Assembly (NCBI GenBank): GCA_030052745.1
Contig: JANBVO010000002.1
Span: 744,001 to 808,000, forward strand
DNA length: 64,000 nucleotides
Direction of reading: 5' to 3'
From: Pleurostoma richardsiae
Taxonomy: Eukaryota > Ascomycota > Sordariomycetes > Calosphaeriales > Pleurostomataceae
How positions within the stretch are numbered: the stretch's first letter is position 1; each line of letters opens with the position of its first letter. The position numbers and the translations under genes are program-made. Shown here piece after piece: positions 1-10,580 of this stretch. Below the pieces are notes generated by a model. It was not told where the DNA came from. It searched no databases and saw only the letters and a list, made by a program, of their open reading frames with translations.

Positions 1-1234
1 TGCGTCTGGGTCTCACAGGCGGTACTCGACCTCCTACCCGCGGACATCCCCGATGTTCCGGGAGGAGAAGTCGTCCGCGACCCGGGGATGGGAGTCTTCT
101 GTGACAACGCCATGGACCTGGTCATGTCGCTGTGGCCACGGCCCGATAAGTCGAGGAAGACAGAGTTCCTCAAATCTGCCATGGCCAGTTTGCACGAGGT
201 CGGGTTGGTGGGGATGCACGATGCGGGTGTCATCCCGACGGATTTGGCACTCTACGAGGAGATGTCTGAGACCGACGAGTGGACGCTCCGGGTGTACGCC
301 ATGATAGAGTGCAAGGAGCGTAACACGTTCTGCCCCGACGACGCTCCCCAGATCTCCAAGGACAATGGGATGCTTAACGTCCGAAGCGTAAAGCTCTTCG
401 CAGGTGAGTCCGGCAACATATATTTATCCTCTACTCGCTTGCTAACTTCCTCCAGATGGTGCCCTCGGTAGCTGGGGCAGTGCTATGCTGGAACCCTACT
501 CCGATCGCCCCGACACCACCGGCTCGCTGCTCGTCAACGCCTCCACGCTGACGAGCCTAGCCCGCTCATGGTCCACCGCCGGCTACCAGGTGAACATCCA
601 CGCCATCGGCGACCTCGCTAACCGCCTCGCCGTCGACGCCCTGGAGGCCGCCCTGACTGACATGTGCCCCGACCGGCCCCTCGCGGACTGCCAGGCCGAG
701 CGCCGCTTCCGCATCGAGCACTCGCAGATCATCCACCCGAACGACCAGGCGCGGATGCGCAGGATGGGCATCATCCCTTCCATCCAGCCCACTCATGCCA
801 CCTCAGACATGAAGTACGCGGAGCTGCGGCTCGGTAAGGGCAGGACTTCCGCAGAGGCGTACAGGATGCGCTCGCTGCTGGACCTTGTGCCAGTGCTGGG
901 AAGTGACTTCCCTGTGGAGCCACCAAATCCATTCGAAGGGATCTACGCTGCTGTCGCGAGGAGGAGTCCTCATACCGGAAGGGGCGCGGATGGCAGCTCG
1001 GCAAGCTGGTACCCTGAGGAGGCGCTGTCCCTTGATGAGGCGCTGATGGGGTTCACGAAGGGACCGGCTCACGGCTCGTTTCTCGAGGGGAAGGCAGGGG
1101 CTATACAGGAGGGAGCATTTGCAGACTGGCTTGTTCTCGACGAGCCTATAGAAAGCATAGACATAGAAGGCCTGCGCACAGTTAGAGTGCGGGAGACTTG
1201 GGTGGCCGGAAGACGGGTCTACTTGAGAGATTAG
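1..1234 (+). CDS. Amidohydrolase family 3 protein (YtcJ-like), 5' end missing
   Basis: Metal-dependent amidohydrolase of the YtcJ/AepA-like family 3, which hydrolyses amide or related bonds in a TIM-barrel; the substrate cannot be read from sequence. The gene enters from outside the window, so the N-terminus and first metal-binding His-X-His are not visible. Exon 1-403 (frame 1), intron 404-455 (52 nt, donor GTGAGT, branch GCTAAC), exon 456-1234, stop TAG. Family signs are KLFADGALGSWGSAM across the splice, then HAIGDLANRLAVDAL (a metal-ligand His segment), RIEHSQIIHP, and GSDFPVEPPNPFEGIYAAV, with the Asp typical of the metal site. The C-terminal part resembles the small beta domain of amidohydrolases (FADWLVLDEP). 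It converges on the nitronate monooxygenase gene with only 83 bp between stop codons, so the 3' UTRs probably overlap. Confidence 0.88.
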
Positions 1235-1317
1235 TTGCTCGAGATGAAATTTTGCCGAAGAAAAACTAGATTCCATAAATGTAAGGAGTCATCGCTCTTT
1301 TATCGTTTTCGTTACGA

Positions 1318-2864
1318 TCATCTGTGTTTGTACAGCGTGTGCCCCAGCTCTTTGATCCACGACTTCTCATGCTTTTCCTCTCCGTCGTCAAACTCCAGTC
1401 GTAACTTTTGCAGCTGCTGCTTCGCGCCTTCGCGCGTGTTCCTAACGATGTCGCCAGCAGGTATAGCCTCATTTACCAGCCCGACTCCTGTTCCGCTGAG
1501 GGACGATCAGTATACAGGAATTTCACAAGGGGTGATCGTCTCCACTTACGCCCAGGTAATCAATCGCGAACTTTCGCCGGCTTCCTTCGCCTCGGCATGC
1601 TTCTTCGCGTTTTCCTCCAGGGAAAGGCCCTCGACATGGTCTTTGTACGACTCTCCGATTATGGCTCTGCCATCGTACATCGACGGCCAAAGCTTGGTCC
1701 CTTGGACATCGTCGTGGAACGTAGACCTGATCTCCTCGTTAGTGTCGTTGCACCCATCTGGGCTCCTTACAGTTGTTGCTACGTACTTGATCGTCGAGGC
1801 GCCGCCATCCTTGGTCTCCAAGAGGAGCTTTCTACGCCATTCAGGGGTAGAGGCCTCGTTGGCAACGAGAAACTGGATTCCGGTCAGCAGAGCGTTCCTG
1901 CTTAGGAAATGAGAGATGCCATCCGACGATTCCTTACCCTGGTCCCCATCACGGCAGCCTCCGCGCCTATCCCATTCCGTTTAGCATTCCTCCATCTATC
2001 TCTTCGCACCTTGTCCAGGGAGAAATAAGGGCCAGGAATGCGACTCACCGAGCGCCAAAGCCGCCACGACCGAGCTCGGGTGTGAGATCCCACCAGCCGC
2101 GACGAGCACCAGCTCCTTGTCTGGGAACTCCCCATCCAGCATGGCCCTTACCTCGGGCACCAGACTCACCACGCTCGCCCCGCTCGCGAACTGATGCCCA
2201 CCGGCGTCCGTGCCCTGCGCAACCACCACGTCCGCCCCGTCGCGCACCGCCTGCCTGGCCGCCGCCACGGTGCCGACCTGCACGAACACCTTGAACCCGC
2301 GGTCGCGCAGCAGAGGGATCAGCCTGGCGTGGGTGCCCTGCTGCTGGGCCTGGTCTTCACCGCCCCCACCGGCGGCGGCGGACGAAGGGCCCGCGTCGGG
2401 GTTGGGAGCGAAGAGCCACACCGCCTGCGGCATGTGCTTCTCCAAGATGGGTAGGGCGGTCTCGGCGAACTGGGCCACGCTGGGGGAGGCGGTGATGAAG
2501 CCTACGCCGACAGGGATGGGGGTCAGGGTCAGCTCGGACAGGCCGAGCACGCTGCGGGCGGTGATCAGCTCGGTCTCGACGGCAGCGAGCTGGGCGCTGC
2601 CGGGGGTGAAGTCGGCGCCGCCGGGGATGATGCCTGGAGGTCGGATTAGTCTGGGTTGCTTGGGAGGTTCATGTGAATAAGGTCCCATGAGAGGGATGCT
2701 CTGGGGGCCAAGGGATTAATACCGAAGCCGCCGGCTTTGGACACCTGGGCTGCAAGGGTGCCGTTCGAGGCGTTAAGCATAGGCGCGCTGATGATGACGG
2801 GGCGTTTGGTGTTGGGGAACCATGTCTGCAGCCTTGAGAGCTGGGGTTCTTCCTTTGGAGCCAT
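1318..2864 (-). CDS. Nitronate monooxygenase (2-nitropropane dioxygenase family)
   Basis: FMN-dependent oxidase that converts alkyl nitronates such as propionate-3-nitronate to carbonyl compounds and nitrite, a detoxifying step. Exons on the minus strand: 2864-2723, 2633-2049, 1966-1938 (29 nt), 1872-1550 and 1495-1318, all joining in frame to 418 aa. Introns are 54-89 nt. Seen motifs: SAPMLNASNGTLAAQVSKAGG at the start of the barrel is split across the first exon, then PVGVGFI, VVAQGTDAGGHQ (the FMN-phosphate/His signature of the family), VLVAAGGI, and ALALGAEAAVMGTR across the second intron. A low-complexity Gly/Ala/Gln insert lies mid-protein near DAGPSSAAAGGGG. An in-frame ATG at 2963 would add 33 residues rich in Arg/His with no acidic residue, which could be a mitochondrial presequence; I chose 2864 because the family core starts just after it. 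Confidence 0.87.
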
Positions 2865-4705
2865 ACTGTGCACAGTTCGGATGATCGAATGGCGGTATCG
2901 GCAGAAGTTGGCCGCCGCGAGCAGAGTTGTGTGTTTGCTGTGAAGTAGTCGAACACGGATCATATCACAGCGCTTCAGATGCTTTAAACGTTGATGATCC
3001 TAGAAGTTGAGTGTCAGCAGAGACGAATGACTGTCAGGTAAGTCGCTGAAGAGGTTGGATCATATCATTCACTGTCAGATCCGAGGTAACACACTAACCG
3101 CAGCGAAAGCAGCATCTCCGCGGACCAAGAACTGCTGGGGCCGAACGAAACACCGCTTGAGGTAAGACGGTCAATTCAAAACGGCACGGAGGTACGGAGC
3201 ACTTAGTGGTGCAAGCTGCGGCGTCCCTCGGGACGTTGCGTGGCCTATGGACGTGATTGGGCTGCCGTCAGCCGGGAGGAATGAGGTCATACTTACTGGA
3301 GCCGCCTGAAGCCACGTCCCCGGGCTTATTCAGCGGGGACCCCAGTGCGGAGACCAGACTCGTTCAACTTCATACCTACCTGGGTACCTTAGGTAAGTAA
3401 ATTGGCACATCAGGAGTTCAAGATACTGTGAACAGCATTATGTATTCTATCAAGGCAAGTAAACTCTTAGAAGTGGTGGCCAGGGAATCGAGGATATTTG
3501 TTGCTCTGAGACAGGAACGGCCCACGGCCCACCACCTTCAATCTCGTCGCCTTGGCACGTCATGGCTCTCATCCTCTATGGAGATCTCTCAAAGACGACT
3601 GTCGTGACGTTTGAGCAGTCTCACAGGAGGTAGTCAATATAGACTGAACACCGGCCCGGGGTGGTCACACTCAAGGATTTGCGAGAAAAAGTCCAGCTAG
3701 GTGACCCGCCAATCTCCCCTTCTGTCTAGCCATAGTCTCGGCTTCACGAGATATAATAGAGGCATGAAGGCTCGCATCACACTTTCTCTCTTGATTCGCA
3801 TTGTTCAAGCGTTCATGCGATTGTTAGTTTGGCTCTTGAGCATGAGACGAGTCCTCAGCAGTAACGATATGAACGAGCTACTGGTATACGAGAAAGGCAT
3901 GCATAGTGATATGGCATTTGCCTGGAGACCTTAGGACAGTAGTTGGACAGTCTGCGGTGAAGCATTTCAGTGGAGGTCTCTTGATCCGTGGAAGGATGCC
4001 TCGCGAGACCTAAGACACGACCCCTCGTGGAGGCTAGAACCTGACAAAGCACTGCATGGATACAATGAGAACGTCGTCGTATTCCGAGTACCAGCGAGGT
4101 ATGCTTATCTCAAAATAGTATCTCATAAGGGCTTGGACCGATGGACTTGATGGGAAGAAGTTTGGCCGTAGTGGAAGCCAGACCTTAAGTAACGGAGTGT
4201 TGAGTGTGTGTGTGTGCCTTAGAGGCCTCACCCAACACCGCTAGCGTTCGACCAACAACGGAATCACTAGGCGCAAACCGTCATAACATTGTCTCTTCCT
4301 TAAGCAATATATAGAAACGTATTCAGATCAAAGTCTACCAGGGCACAAAGTATTAGCTTGACTTGATATAAGGTTGTGGGTGGACTGATTTGAGCCGAGT
4401 TGCGAGCACCCCCTTTTATCGCAGGCTTGCTCGCCATTGCCATCTTCTCACCCTAACCAGCTCCCCCCTATTGACGAGCACAACAATAGCAAAACAGACA
4501 ATAGACCCTTCCAACGACTCGAAAAGGCCTGTCCGACCACACAAATTAAATCACCCTCAAAAACGTCAACCAGCTTCATCTCTGCATCATCTCCATCTCC
4601 GCGAAGCAACCAGCTCGGTAACACCATCTTTTCCATCTCCAGAGATCAAGCAGCTTGGTATCTCTTTCGTGCCATCTATCTCCGTCTTTACAAACGCAGC
4701 CCACG
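2865..4705. other. Intergenic, promoter region between NMO and BRF1
   Basis: Apart from the possible NMO N-terminal extension (2865-2963) no coding pattern was recognised. It is a divergent promoter region for the nitronate monooxygenase (minus) and BRF1 (plus). A short palindromic cluster of TACCT/AGGTA words sits at 3374-3396 and a TG dinucleotide tract at 4203-4217. The last 300 bases before BRF1 are pyrimidine- and CCCC-rich, as in many fungal 5' leaders. Small open frames here look random. Confidence 0.5.
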
Positions 4706-7406
4706 ATGGCTTCCATCGTCAAAGTGCCCCAGAAGGCCTTCAAGATAAAGCCTCGCGCCCTCCAGCGCGTGAACCCTGCTCGGGAGATCAACGACCGCGA
4801 ATACCGCCGCAAGCAGCAGCAAACCAAGCAGACTGATCAGCGCCCACGCGCCCAAGCAGGCACCTGCCGCTCCTCTTCCACCTCCAAGGACTGCCCCAAC
4901 AAGAAATGTCCCAACCCCCACATAGTCGACGGCGTGTGCGAGGGATGCGGCCGCGAGGTTGACGACGGCAGCGAACTCGTCGCCGAGCCGACCTTCTCCC
5001 AGAAAGCGAACGGGGCCATGGAGGCACATGGGACCCGCGTCTCCAACGACAGCGCCGGATACATCCCCAGTGGCGGCGCCAGGTACCGCCGCGTCGCCGG
5101 CGGCGGCGACGCCTTGGCAGCGGAGAGAGGGACGCGCGCCAAGAAGATCCGGGAGGCCAAGACCACCATGGAGGGGCTTGCGATACGGCTGCGCACCGGC
5201 CCGCAGTCGGTCGTCGGCGGAGTCGCGGCGTACAAGACGGCGTGCGCCACCAGCTTCACCACCGGCCGCGGCATGCAGGAGGTCGTCGCCGCCTGCTTCT
5301 ATCTCGCGTGCCGCCAGGAGAAGCCCTGCACGGTCATGCTCATCGACATCGCCGACCTGGTCGAGATCGACGTCTTCAAGCTGGGCCGCGTCTTCAAGAA
5401 GTTCATCCGGGCCAACCCGGGGCTCGAGGACACGGTCAACTGCATAGTCCCCGAGGAGCTCGTTTTCAGCTTTGCCGTGAGGCTCGAGTTCAACCGTGTC
5501 ACCCTCAAGATTGCCCAGGCGGCGGTTCGTATCATGCAGAGGATGGATCGTGACTGGATAGTTGTTGGCCGAAGACCGTATGTCTATTCTCACTTTTGAC
5601 GGATAAAGAGCTTCATGCTAATGAGATGTATTGCAGTGCTGGAATCTGTGGAAGTGAGCTTCGTCCCTCAATGAAAAGTGAACTCATATCGAGTGGAAAT
5701 TGACCTCTGCCTTCTTCAGGTGCTTTGATTATGGCCGCCCGCATGTACAACTTCAGGCGCACGCCAATGGAGGTGGCCATCATAGCCAAGACGACCATGG
5801 CAACTTTGACGAATCGCCTCGAGGAGTTCCGCGACCTTCAATCTGCTCGTATGAACATTGACGACTTCATGAAGAAAGACCTCCTTGAGCCCCAGCACGT
5901 TCGTCAGCCCCGGAATCCCGACTGTATGGGAAGATACGCTGACAATGACGGTTGCAGGACCCGCCATGCGTGTACCGCAAGAGCGCGGCGTATCAGGCCA
6001 AAATGCAGAAGAAGCAGACTGGCAAGCGCAAGAGATCCGAGGAGGACACAGGCGAGGAGAGCGCGGCCACGTCTTCGGGCAGCTCTTCGCCCCAGCCCAG
6101 TGAAGTCCGAAAGGATGCGGACGGCTTCGCCATCCCGCCGATTCCAGCTAGACGATCTACCAGAGCCTCTTCTCAGACGGACGTTGCCGACGCTCCGGCT
6201 TCCAAGAAGAGAAGACTCAAATCGAAGACGCAGCAGGCTGTCGACGAGGTCACCGATGATTTAGACACACAGCTTGATGTCATTGCTCGGAAGTACGGCT
6301 CTCCTCCTTTGACACCCGAGGGTGACGATGATGACGACTCGTCTCCTCCTATCGAGCCACATTTCGGAGAGAAGCAGATGGCAGGAACTCCTGCCCTCGT
6401 CATAGACACAGCCTGGGAACTAGATGAGCAGGCCATCGAGGCTGAGATCACTCAAAGCCTGAACGACCCTTCCACAGCCGAGCACGCCAAGGCCTATGCC
6501 AGCGCCTCCGAGCGGGCTACCGCCATGGTCCTCCTGGAGCACAGTCGCGCCGAGGAGGCGCGCAGCGGCCGCCCGGCCATCTACCAGGATGCTGTGCGCG
6601 ACGATGCCGAAGTGGGCGAGGACGAGTTCGCGGACGACCCGGAGGTGCGCGACTGCAAGCTGGGCGAGGCCGAGGTGCGGATCAAGGAGCAGATCTGGCT
6701 CAACGAGAACAAGAGTTGGCTGCGCGAGCAGCAGGAGAAGCAGTGGGTGGCCAAGACGGCGCCGCCGAAGAAGAAACGCAACCGGGGCAAGAAGGCGCGC
6801 ATCGGCGAGGGCCAGGAGGGAGCTGCCAGCTCGGCGGGGGAGGCGGCCAAGGAGGCGATGTCTAAGCGTGCTGTGAGCAACAGGATTAATCGTAAGTCGC
6901 CCTTCGAGCCTTTAGCCCTTCCGTGGGCATGTGGCTAGCCAATGCAGCCGAATCTGAGGATGGATGGACACTAACATCAGCTAGCCAACGCTATCAAGAA
7001 GATGCTCGACGACACTCGTGCCGAGCGGAGAGCTCTTCAGGACACGGCAGCTCGCAAGCAAGCCGCAACACCCCGGGAGAGTCCAGCCCCCAACGAGCCG
7101 GCTATCACCACAGCTAGCACCGACAGCGAGAGTGCCACCCCCGAGCCATCGGTTGGTGAGAACCGCGCGGCGAGTGAAGTGCCTAGCACCACTGAAGACG
7201 ACGAGGATGACGAGACTGAAGAAACGGTCTGTAACATCGCAAAGAATGCCTATGTCGGCCAGAACAAGAGCTTCGCGAACCCGGTTGACTCATACAGCCA
7301 CGACGACACCTATGGAGAGTACTTCAACGACGACTACGTTGACTACGAGGAAGATATCGATCCCTTCGGCAATGATGACCAGGGTGGCGATGACGATTAT
7401 TATTGA
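4706..7406 (+). CDS. BRF1: TFIIIB subunit BRF1 (TFIIB-related factor)
   Basis: Subunit of TFIIIB, which with TBP and Bdp1 recruits RNA polymerase III to tRNA and 5S genes. Exons 4706-5577, 5637-5653 (17 nt), 5720-5898, 5958-6891 and 6985-7406 give 807 aa. The N-terminal zinc ribbon has Cys63, Cys68, Cys78 and Cys81. Two cyclin folds follow, about residues 148-250 (GVAAYKTACATSFTTGRGMQ, ACFYLACRQEKPC) and 260-360 (FNRVTLKIAQAAVRIM, then PAGICGSALIMAARMYNFRR, which needs the 17-nt exon). HDPPCVY after the cyclin folds is common in fungal Brf1. The C-terminal half is charged, with the conserved stretch EAEVRIKEQIWLNENKSWL and NPNAIKKML, then an acidic tail. The fourth exon depends on a GTTCGT donor at 5899. 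The start is the first ATG in frame; the sequence upstream in frame has no ATG. Confidence 0.93.
5637..5653 (+). other. BRF1: 17-nt microexon of BRF1
   Basis: A 17-nt exon between introns of 59 nt (5578-5636, donor GTATGT, acceptor TTGCAG) and 66 nt (5654-5719, donor GTGAGC, acceptor TTCAG). It supplies the codons for AGICG between ..RRP and SALIMAARM, a block strongly conserved in the second cyclin fold. Skipping it changes the frame because 17 is not a multiple of three. Confidence 0.85.
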
Positions 7407-8009
7407 ATGAGATCTGAGGGGTGTGGATATGGTATTCAGAGAGGCTGCCACGACACTTGTATTGGGCTTTGCGTGGAGGAAATGAGCCATTCCATATCAC
7501 CATCCAGACCCGTCTGACGGGGTCTGATGAAGGGCATGAGGATCTTTGCACAGAAGACATGTCGGCGACAGAGTATATCATAGGAAATAACAACGTGGAG
7601 ATTACTTGACCAGTCTCTAGGCCTGGATGGCCGCATTCACTTCCAGGCCTCCAGGCCCCAGCGTCACCATACCGACTTCGTAGCAAAGGCATCCACCCAT
7701 TCACTTCAAGATCAGGGACGGTCGATAGTAAATGTCAACATAATAGCAGCAGGGGCCAAAACTAAGGAGGAAATTCTACTCGCCTTTGCAGGTCATAAGA
7801 GGCGAGTACAAGAGATCATGTAAACTTGTAAGTGTCGCGTTCTGACGATGGCGAAGAGAAGGCGTGAGAGCACCTTCAGTAATGAGTGGATAGAGATTCG
7901 AGAGCCACGTGACGTGCAGGTTCCGGGTGCGGCGCATAAAGATATATAAAGTCAATTACGGGATTGCTCCTCAACGATTGACCGAGGCTTGGTGCTAACA
8001 CCGAGACTA
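7407..8009. other. BRF1 3' region and upstream flank of tRNA-Tyr
   Basis: No coding pattern is seen. The first 200-300 bases are probably the BRF1 3' UTR. A CACGTG E-box lies at 7906-7911 and an AT-rich TATATAAA at 7943-7950, both upstream of the tRNA gene. Confidence 0.5.
7943..7950 (+). promoter_or_regulatory. TATA-like element upstream of tRNA-Tyr
   Basis: TATATAAA, 60-67 bases before the mature tRNA 5' end. Some fungi (for example fission yeast) use upstream TATA boxes at tRNA genes to help place TFIIIB. This copy is a little further upstream than the usual position, so the role is inferred. Confidence 0.35.
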
Positions 8010-8097
8010 CTGCCCTTGGTCTAGTTGGTTTATGGCGTCTGACTGTAATTGTTCAACCTCAATCAGAAAGTCCCTGGTTCGATTCCGGGAGGGCAGA
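8010..8097 (+). tRNA. tRNA-Tyr (GUA) with a 13-nt intron
   Basis: A complete cloverleaf can be drawn. The acceptor stem CTGCCCT (8010-8016) pairs with AGGGCAG (8090-8096), with discriminator A at 8097. U8 and a D-arm with GTTGG follow. The anticodon stem TCTGA (8038-8042) pairs with TCAGA (8063-8067), the anticodon GTA is at 8045-8047, and the T-arm is CCTGG-TTCGATT-CCGGG. The loop holds 13 extra bases, best placed at 8049-8061, right after position 37 where nuclear tRNA introns sit. The C1-G72 pair and A73 are eukaryotic TyrRS identity elements, and tRNA-Tyr is intron-bearing in most eukaryotes. The B box GGTTCGATTCC is intact. Confidence 0.93.
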
Positions 8098-8099
8098 AA

Positions 8100-8105
8100 T
8101 TTTTT
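8100..8105 (+). terminator. Pol III oligo-T terminator of tRNA-Tyr
   Basis: Six T residues start three bases after the tRNA 3' end, followed by a second T5 run at 8110-8114. This is the standard RNA polymerase III stop signal on the coding strand. Confidence 0.85.
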
Positions 8106-8321
8106 CCCTTTTTGGGAACACACTTTATTCGACATTAGTCTTTAACTATCGCTCCTTCGTATTTTTTTGGCCTACGGGACGTATAATCACGCCCATTTCC
8201 CAAAAGAAGGCCTTATGCTCGGTGATACATGTGATTCGTATGTTGCGTCTGGGCGGCTCCCGGGGAGAGAAATAGCGACAATAAATGATTGGTTGACAGA
8301 TCGAATGTATCAGGTTCAAGT

Positions 8322-10580
8322 CTATAGCTTGTAGCTACCACTGCTGGCCTCCTTCGCCGCCTTCGGCTTATTGCCGTTGACATCGACAACCTCACCCCTA
8401 CGATTAATCACCTTGACGCCTCCTCTCTTGAGCTCGCTCATCGTATCCTTCTTCTCCTGCGCCTTCTTGCCCAGTGTCTTGCCGCCCTCTTCTCCACCGT
8501 TCTTCCTAATCCTCTCCTTCTCCCTCCGCCGCCGCCGTAGCTTCTCCTCACGGGACATCTCCTGCCTAGCTACGGGCAGCCCGCTCTTGGCGACGACCTC
8601 GCCCTTCTCCGCGCCCTCTTTGGTAGGGTTGTACACTTCCTGCGGCGCGACCATGCTCGCCCCGCCGCTGACGCCCTGTGCCGTCGTCGGCTGCGCGTCC
8701 TCCATCGCGACGGTCGCCACGTCCGCCACAACGGTGAGGCTGGGCGCCGCGGGCTTGGGCTTGTAGTGCCAACTGCTCAGGGCATCGAGCTTGGCCGAGA
8801 CCTCCTTCCACATCTGCTCGATCTCCTTCTCCTCCCGCTGCAGCTTCTCGTCGGCCTTGCTGACGTACGTGTCCGGGTTCGCGTCCTTGACGGCCTCCTC
8901 CTCGTAGATCTCCGCCAGGCTCTGCTGCGCCTTGGTGTCGTCCAGCTCGACGAGGCCGCGGCGCGTGGAGGCGGGCAGGTCGGCGGTAGGCCGGCGGCGG
9001 ACGAGCTCGTCGAGCTCGTCGGCGAGGAGCCGCCGCTTGATCATCTCCTCGATGTCCTCGCTGACGCTCTCAGTGATGACGGGCACGGGCTTGCCGGCGT
9101 GCTCAAACTCGAGGTCTTCCTCGAGCAGGGAGTTCATTGGCCGGTCGACCGCCGACGCCTCGCCGGACATGGTCCACGCGCGCTTGGCGACGAGCTCGGC
9201 CTCGAGCCTGCGGATCTCGTCCGCCAGCTTGGCCTGTCGGCGCTCGTGCGCTGAGCGCCTTGACTTCGGATTGCCAGCGGAGACGTCGGACAGGGCATCT
9301 TCGGAATCGGAGTGCTCTGACAGGTCCTCGAAGAGATCCCGGCGCACATCTGCCATTGCCCGCTCGACGTCTGCCTCGTCTGCCTGGGAATGCTCAACGT
9401 GTCGCGGCCGTTTCTGCTTGTCTCCCTTCTTCCCCTTCTTCGGTGGCGGGGCGAAGAAATCTTTATAGAAGATGTCATTCGCCGTAAGATCCAGTCCACC
9501 CTCAAGGCCCGGGTCCTCTTCGTTCTCATCTTCGCTCGCTCCTTCTGGTGCGTAGAGGTCCATGTCGCCGAAGGTGGGTCCATCATCTTCATCTTCGCTG
9601 TCATCTGAGTCTGCTCCAGGGCCGGCCAGGTCATCCTGCACCTTGCGAGACTTTGACCGGTTCTTCTTTGAGTGCGCTGGGGCGGAGAGTGGATCGTTGT
9701 TCCAGTCGACCTCCTCATCACTGACTTGGTCTGTGTTCGGGTCGCCTCTGGCGTCCTGCTCTTCGAACCATTGCGTCTGCTTGTTGAAATCGTCTATTGA
9801 GAAGAAGCCGTCGTTGAGGCCAAAGGGATCTTCAGCAAAGGTGCCTGAAGGCTGGTTGAGATCACCCTCATCATCCTGCTCATCCTCTTCGCCTTCGATT
9901 CCTTCTTCGCCATCTTGCTCCGACTCCTCCTCGCTCACATCATCCCATTCCTCCGCATCCTCTTCAATTTCATCCGATTCCTCGTCATCCTCGCTTTCGC
10001 TCGCGGACTCGCCAGAAGCGCTGGCGGAGTCCTCATCTTCGCCAGAGCTAACCTCGAATCCGTCCTCGCCAAACTCTATAGCCCTGACCTGGTCTTCAGC
10101 GCCATTAGACCCGAGCTTTACCTCGTTGTTCTCCTCCAGCTCCTTCAGCACTTCGTCCGACAGGGCCAACGTGCTGGATATGATCCTCTTTGCCTGCTCC
10201 CACACCTGCCCGACCTCGAAGCCAGCCACATGCAGCTTCCGGATCTTCAGGACCTCGGGCCTCTCGCCGCCGCCAGCCTGGCGCTTCCGCTTCTTGCTGT
10301 TGCCGGCCTCCCGCAGCCGCTGCTGCTGCTGGTCGCTGACCTGAGCGGCGAAGGCGTCGAGGGCGGCCTTGGTGAACTGCAGAGATGCGGCGGGGATCTG
10401 GGGGGAGGGCTGGACGAGGGCATGGCGGTTCGCGGGCTTGAGGGAATCGAGGAAGGCCAGCATGGAGGCGGCATCCTTGGGGGCCGACGCCGCGGGGTGG
10501 GAGGTAGCCATGCCGGGGGCGTGCGTCAGGGTGTGCGAGGTGGAGGTCAGGGAGGAGGTGACGCTGTCGGCTCCAGCCAT
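8322..10580 (-). CDS. MPP10: U3 snoRNP protein MPP10 (SSU processome)
   Basis: Component of the small-subunit processome that binds the U3 snoRNP together with Imp3 and Imp4, needed for early 18S rRNA cleavages in the nucleolus. It is a single exon of 752 aa. Family motifs: GFFSIDDFNKQTQWFE, NDIFYKDFFAPP, EDLEFEHAGKPVPVITESV followed by EEMIKRRLLADELDELVRR, and LVELDDTKAQQSLAEIYEEE. Long acidic Glu/Asp/Ser tracts fill the region between the N-terminal part and NDIFYKDF, and the C-terminus is Lys/Arg-rich, as is usual for Mpp10. The start is the first ATG in the frame (10580). The open frame extends upstream to 10856 without an ATG, across a stretch that looks like 5' UTR. Confidence 0.93.
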   Translation of the reverse strand: MAGADSVTSSLTSTSHTLTHAPGMATSHPAASAPKDAASMLAFLDSLKPANRHALVQPSPQIPAASLQFTKAALDAFAAQVSDQQQQRLREAGNSKKRKRQAGGGERPEVLKIRKLHVAGFEVGQVWEQAKRIISSTLALSDEVLKELEENNEVKLGSNGAEDQVRAIEFGEDGFEVSSGEDEDSASASGESASESEDDEESDEIEEDAEEWDDVSEEESEQDGEEGIEGEEDEQDDEGDLNQPSGTFAEDPFGLNDGFFSIDDFNKQTQWFEEQDARGDPNTDQVSDEEVDWNNDPLSAPAHSKKNRSKSRKVQDDLAGPGADSDDSEDEDDGPTFGDMDLYAPEGASEDENEEDPGLEGGLDLTANDIFYKDFFAPPPKKGKKGDKQKRPRHVEHSQADEADVERAMADVRRDLFEDLSEHSDSEDALSDVSAGNPKSRRSAHERRQAKLADEIRRLEAELVAKRAWTMSGEASAVDRPMNSLLEEDLEFEHAGKPVPVITESVSEDIEEMIKRRLLADELDELVRRRPTADLPASTRRGLVELDDTKAQQSLAEIYEEEAVKDANPDTYVSKADEKLQREEKEIEQMWKEVSAKLDALSSWHYKPKPAAPSLTVVADVATVAMEDAQPTTAQGVSGGASMVAPQEVYNPTKEGAEKGEVVAKSGLPVARQEMSREEKLRRRRREKERIRKNGGEEGGKTLGKKAQEKKDTMSELKRGGVKVINRRGEVVDVNGNKPKAAKEASSGSYKL

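Noticed and set aside
4688-5593. 301-codon frame antisense to BRF1 exon 1
   Set aside because: A mirror of a GC3-rich exon with no domain.
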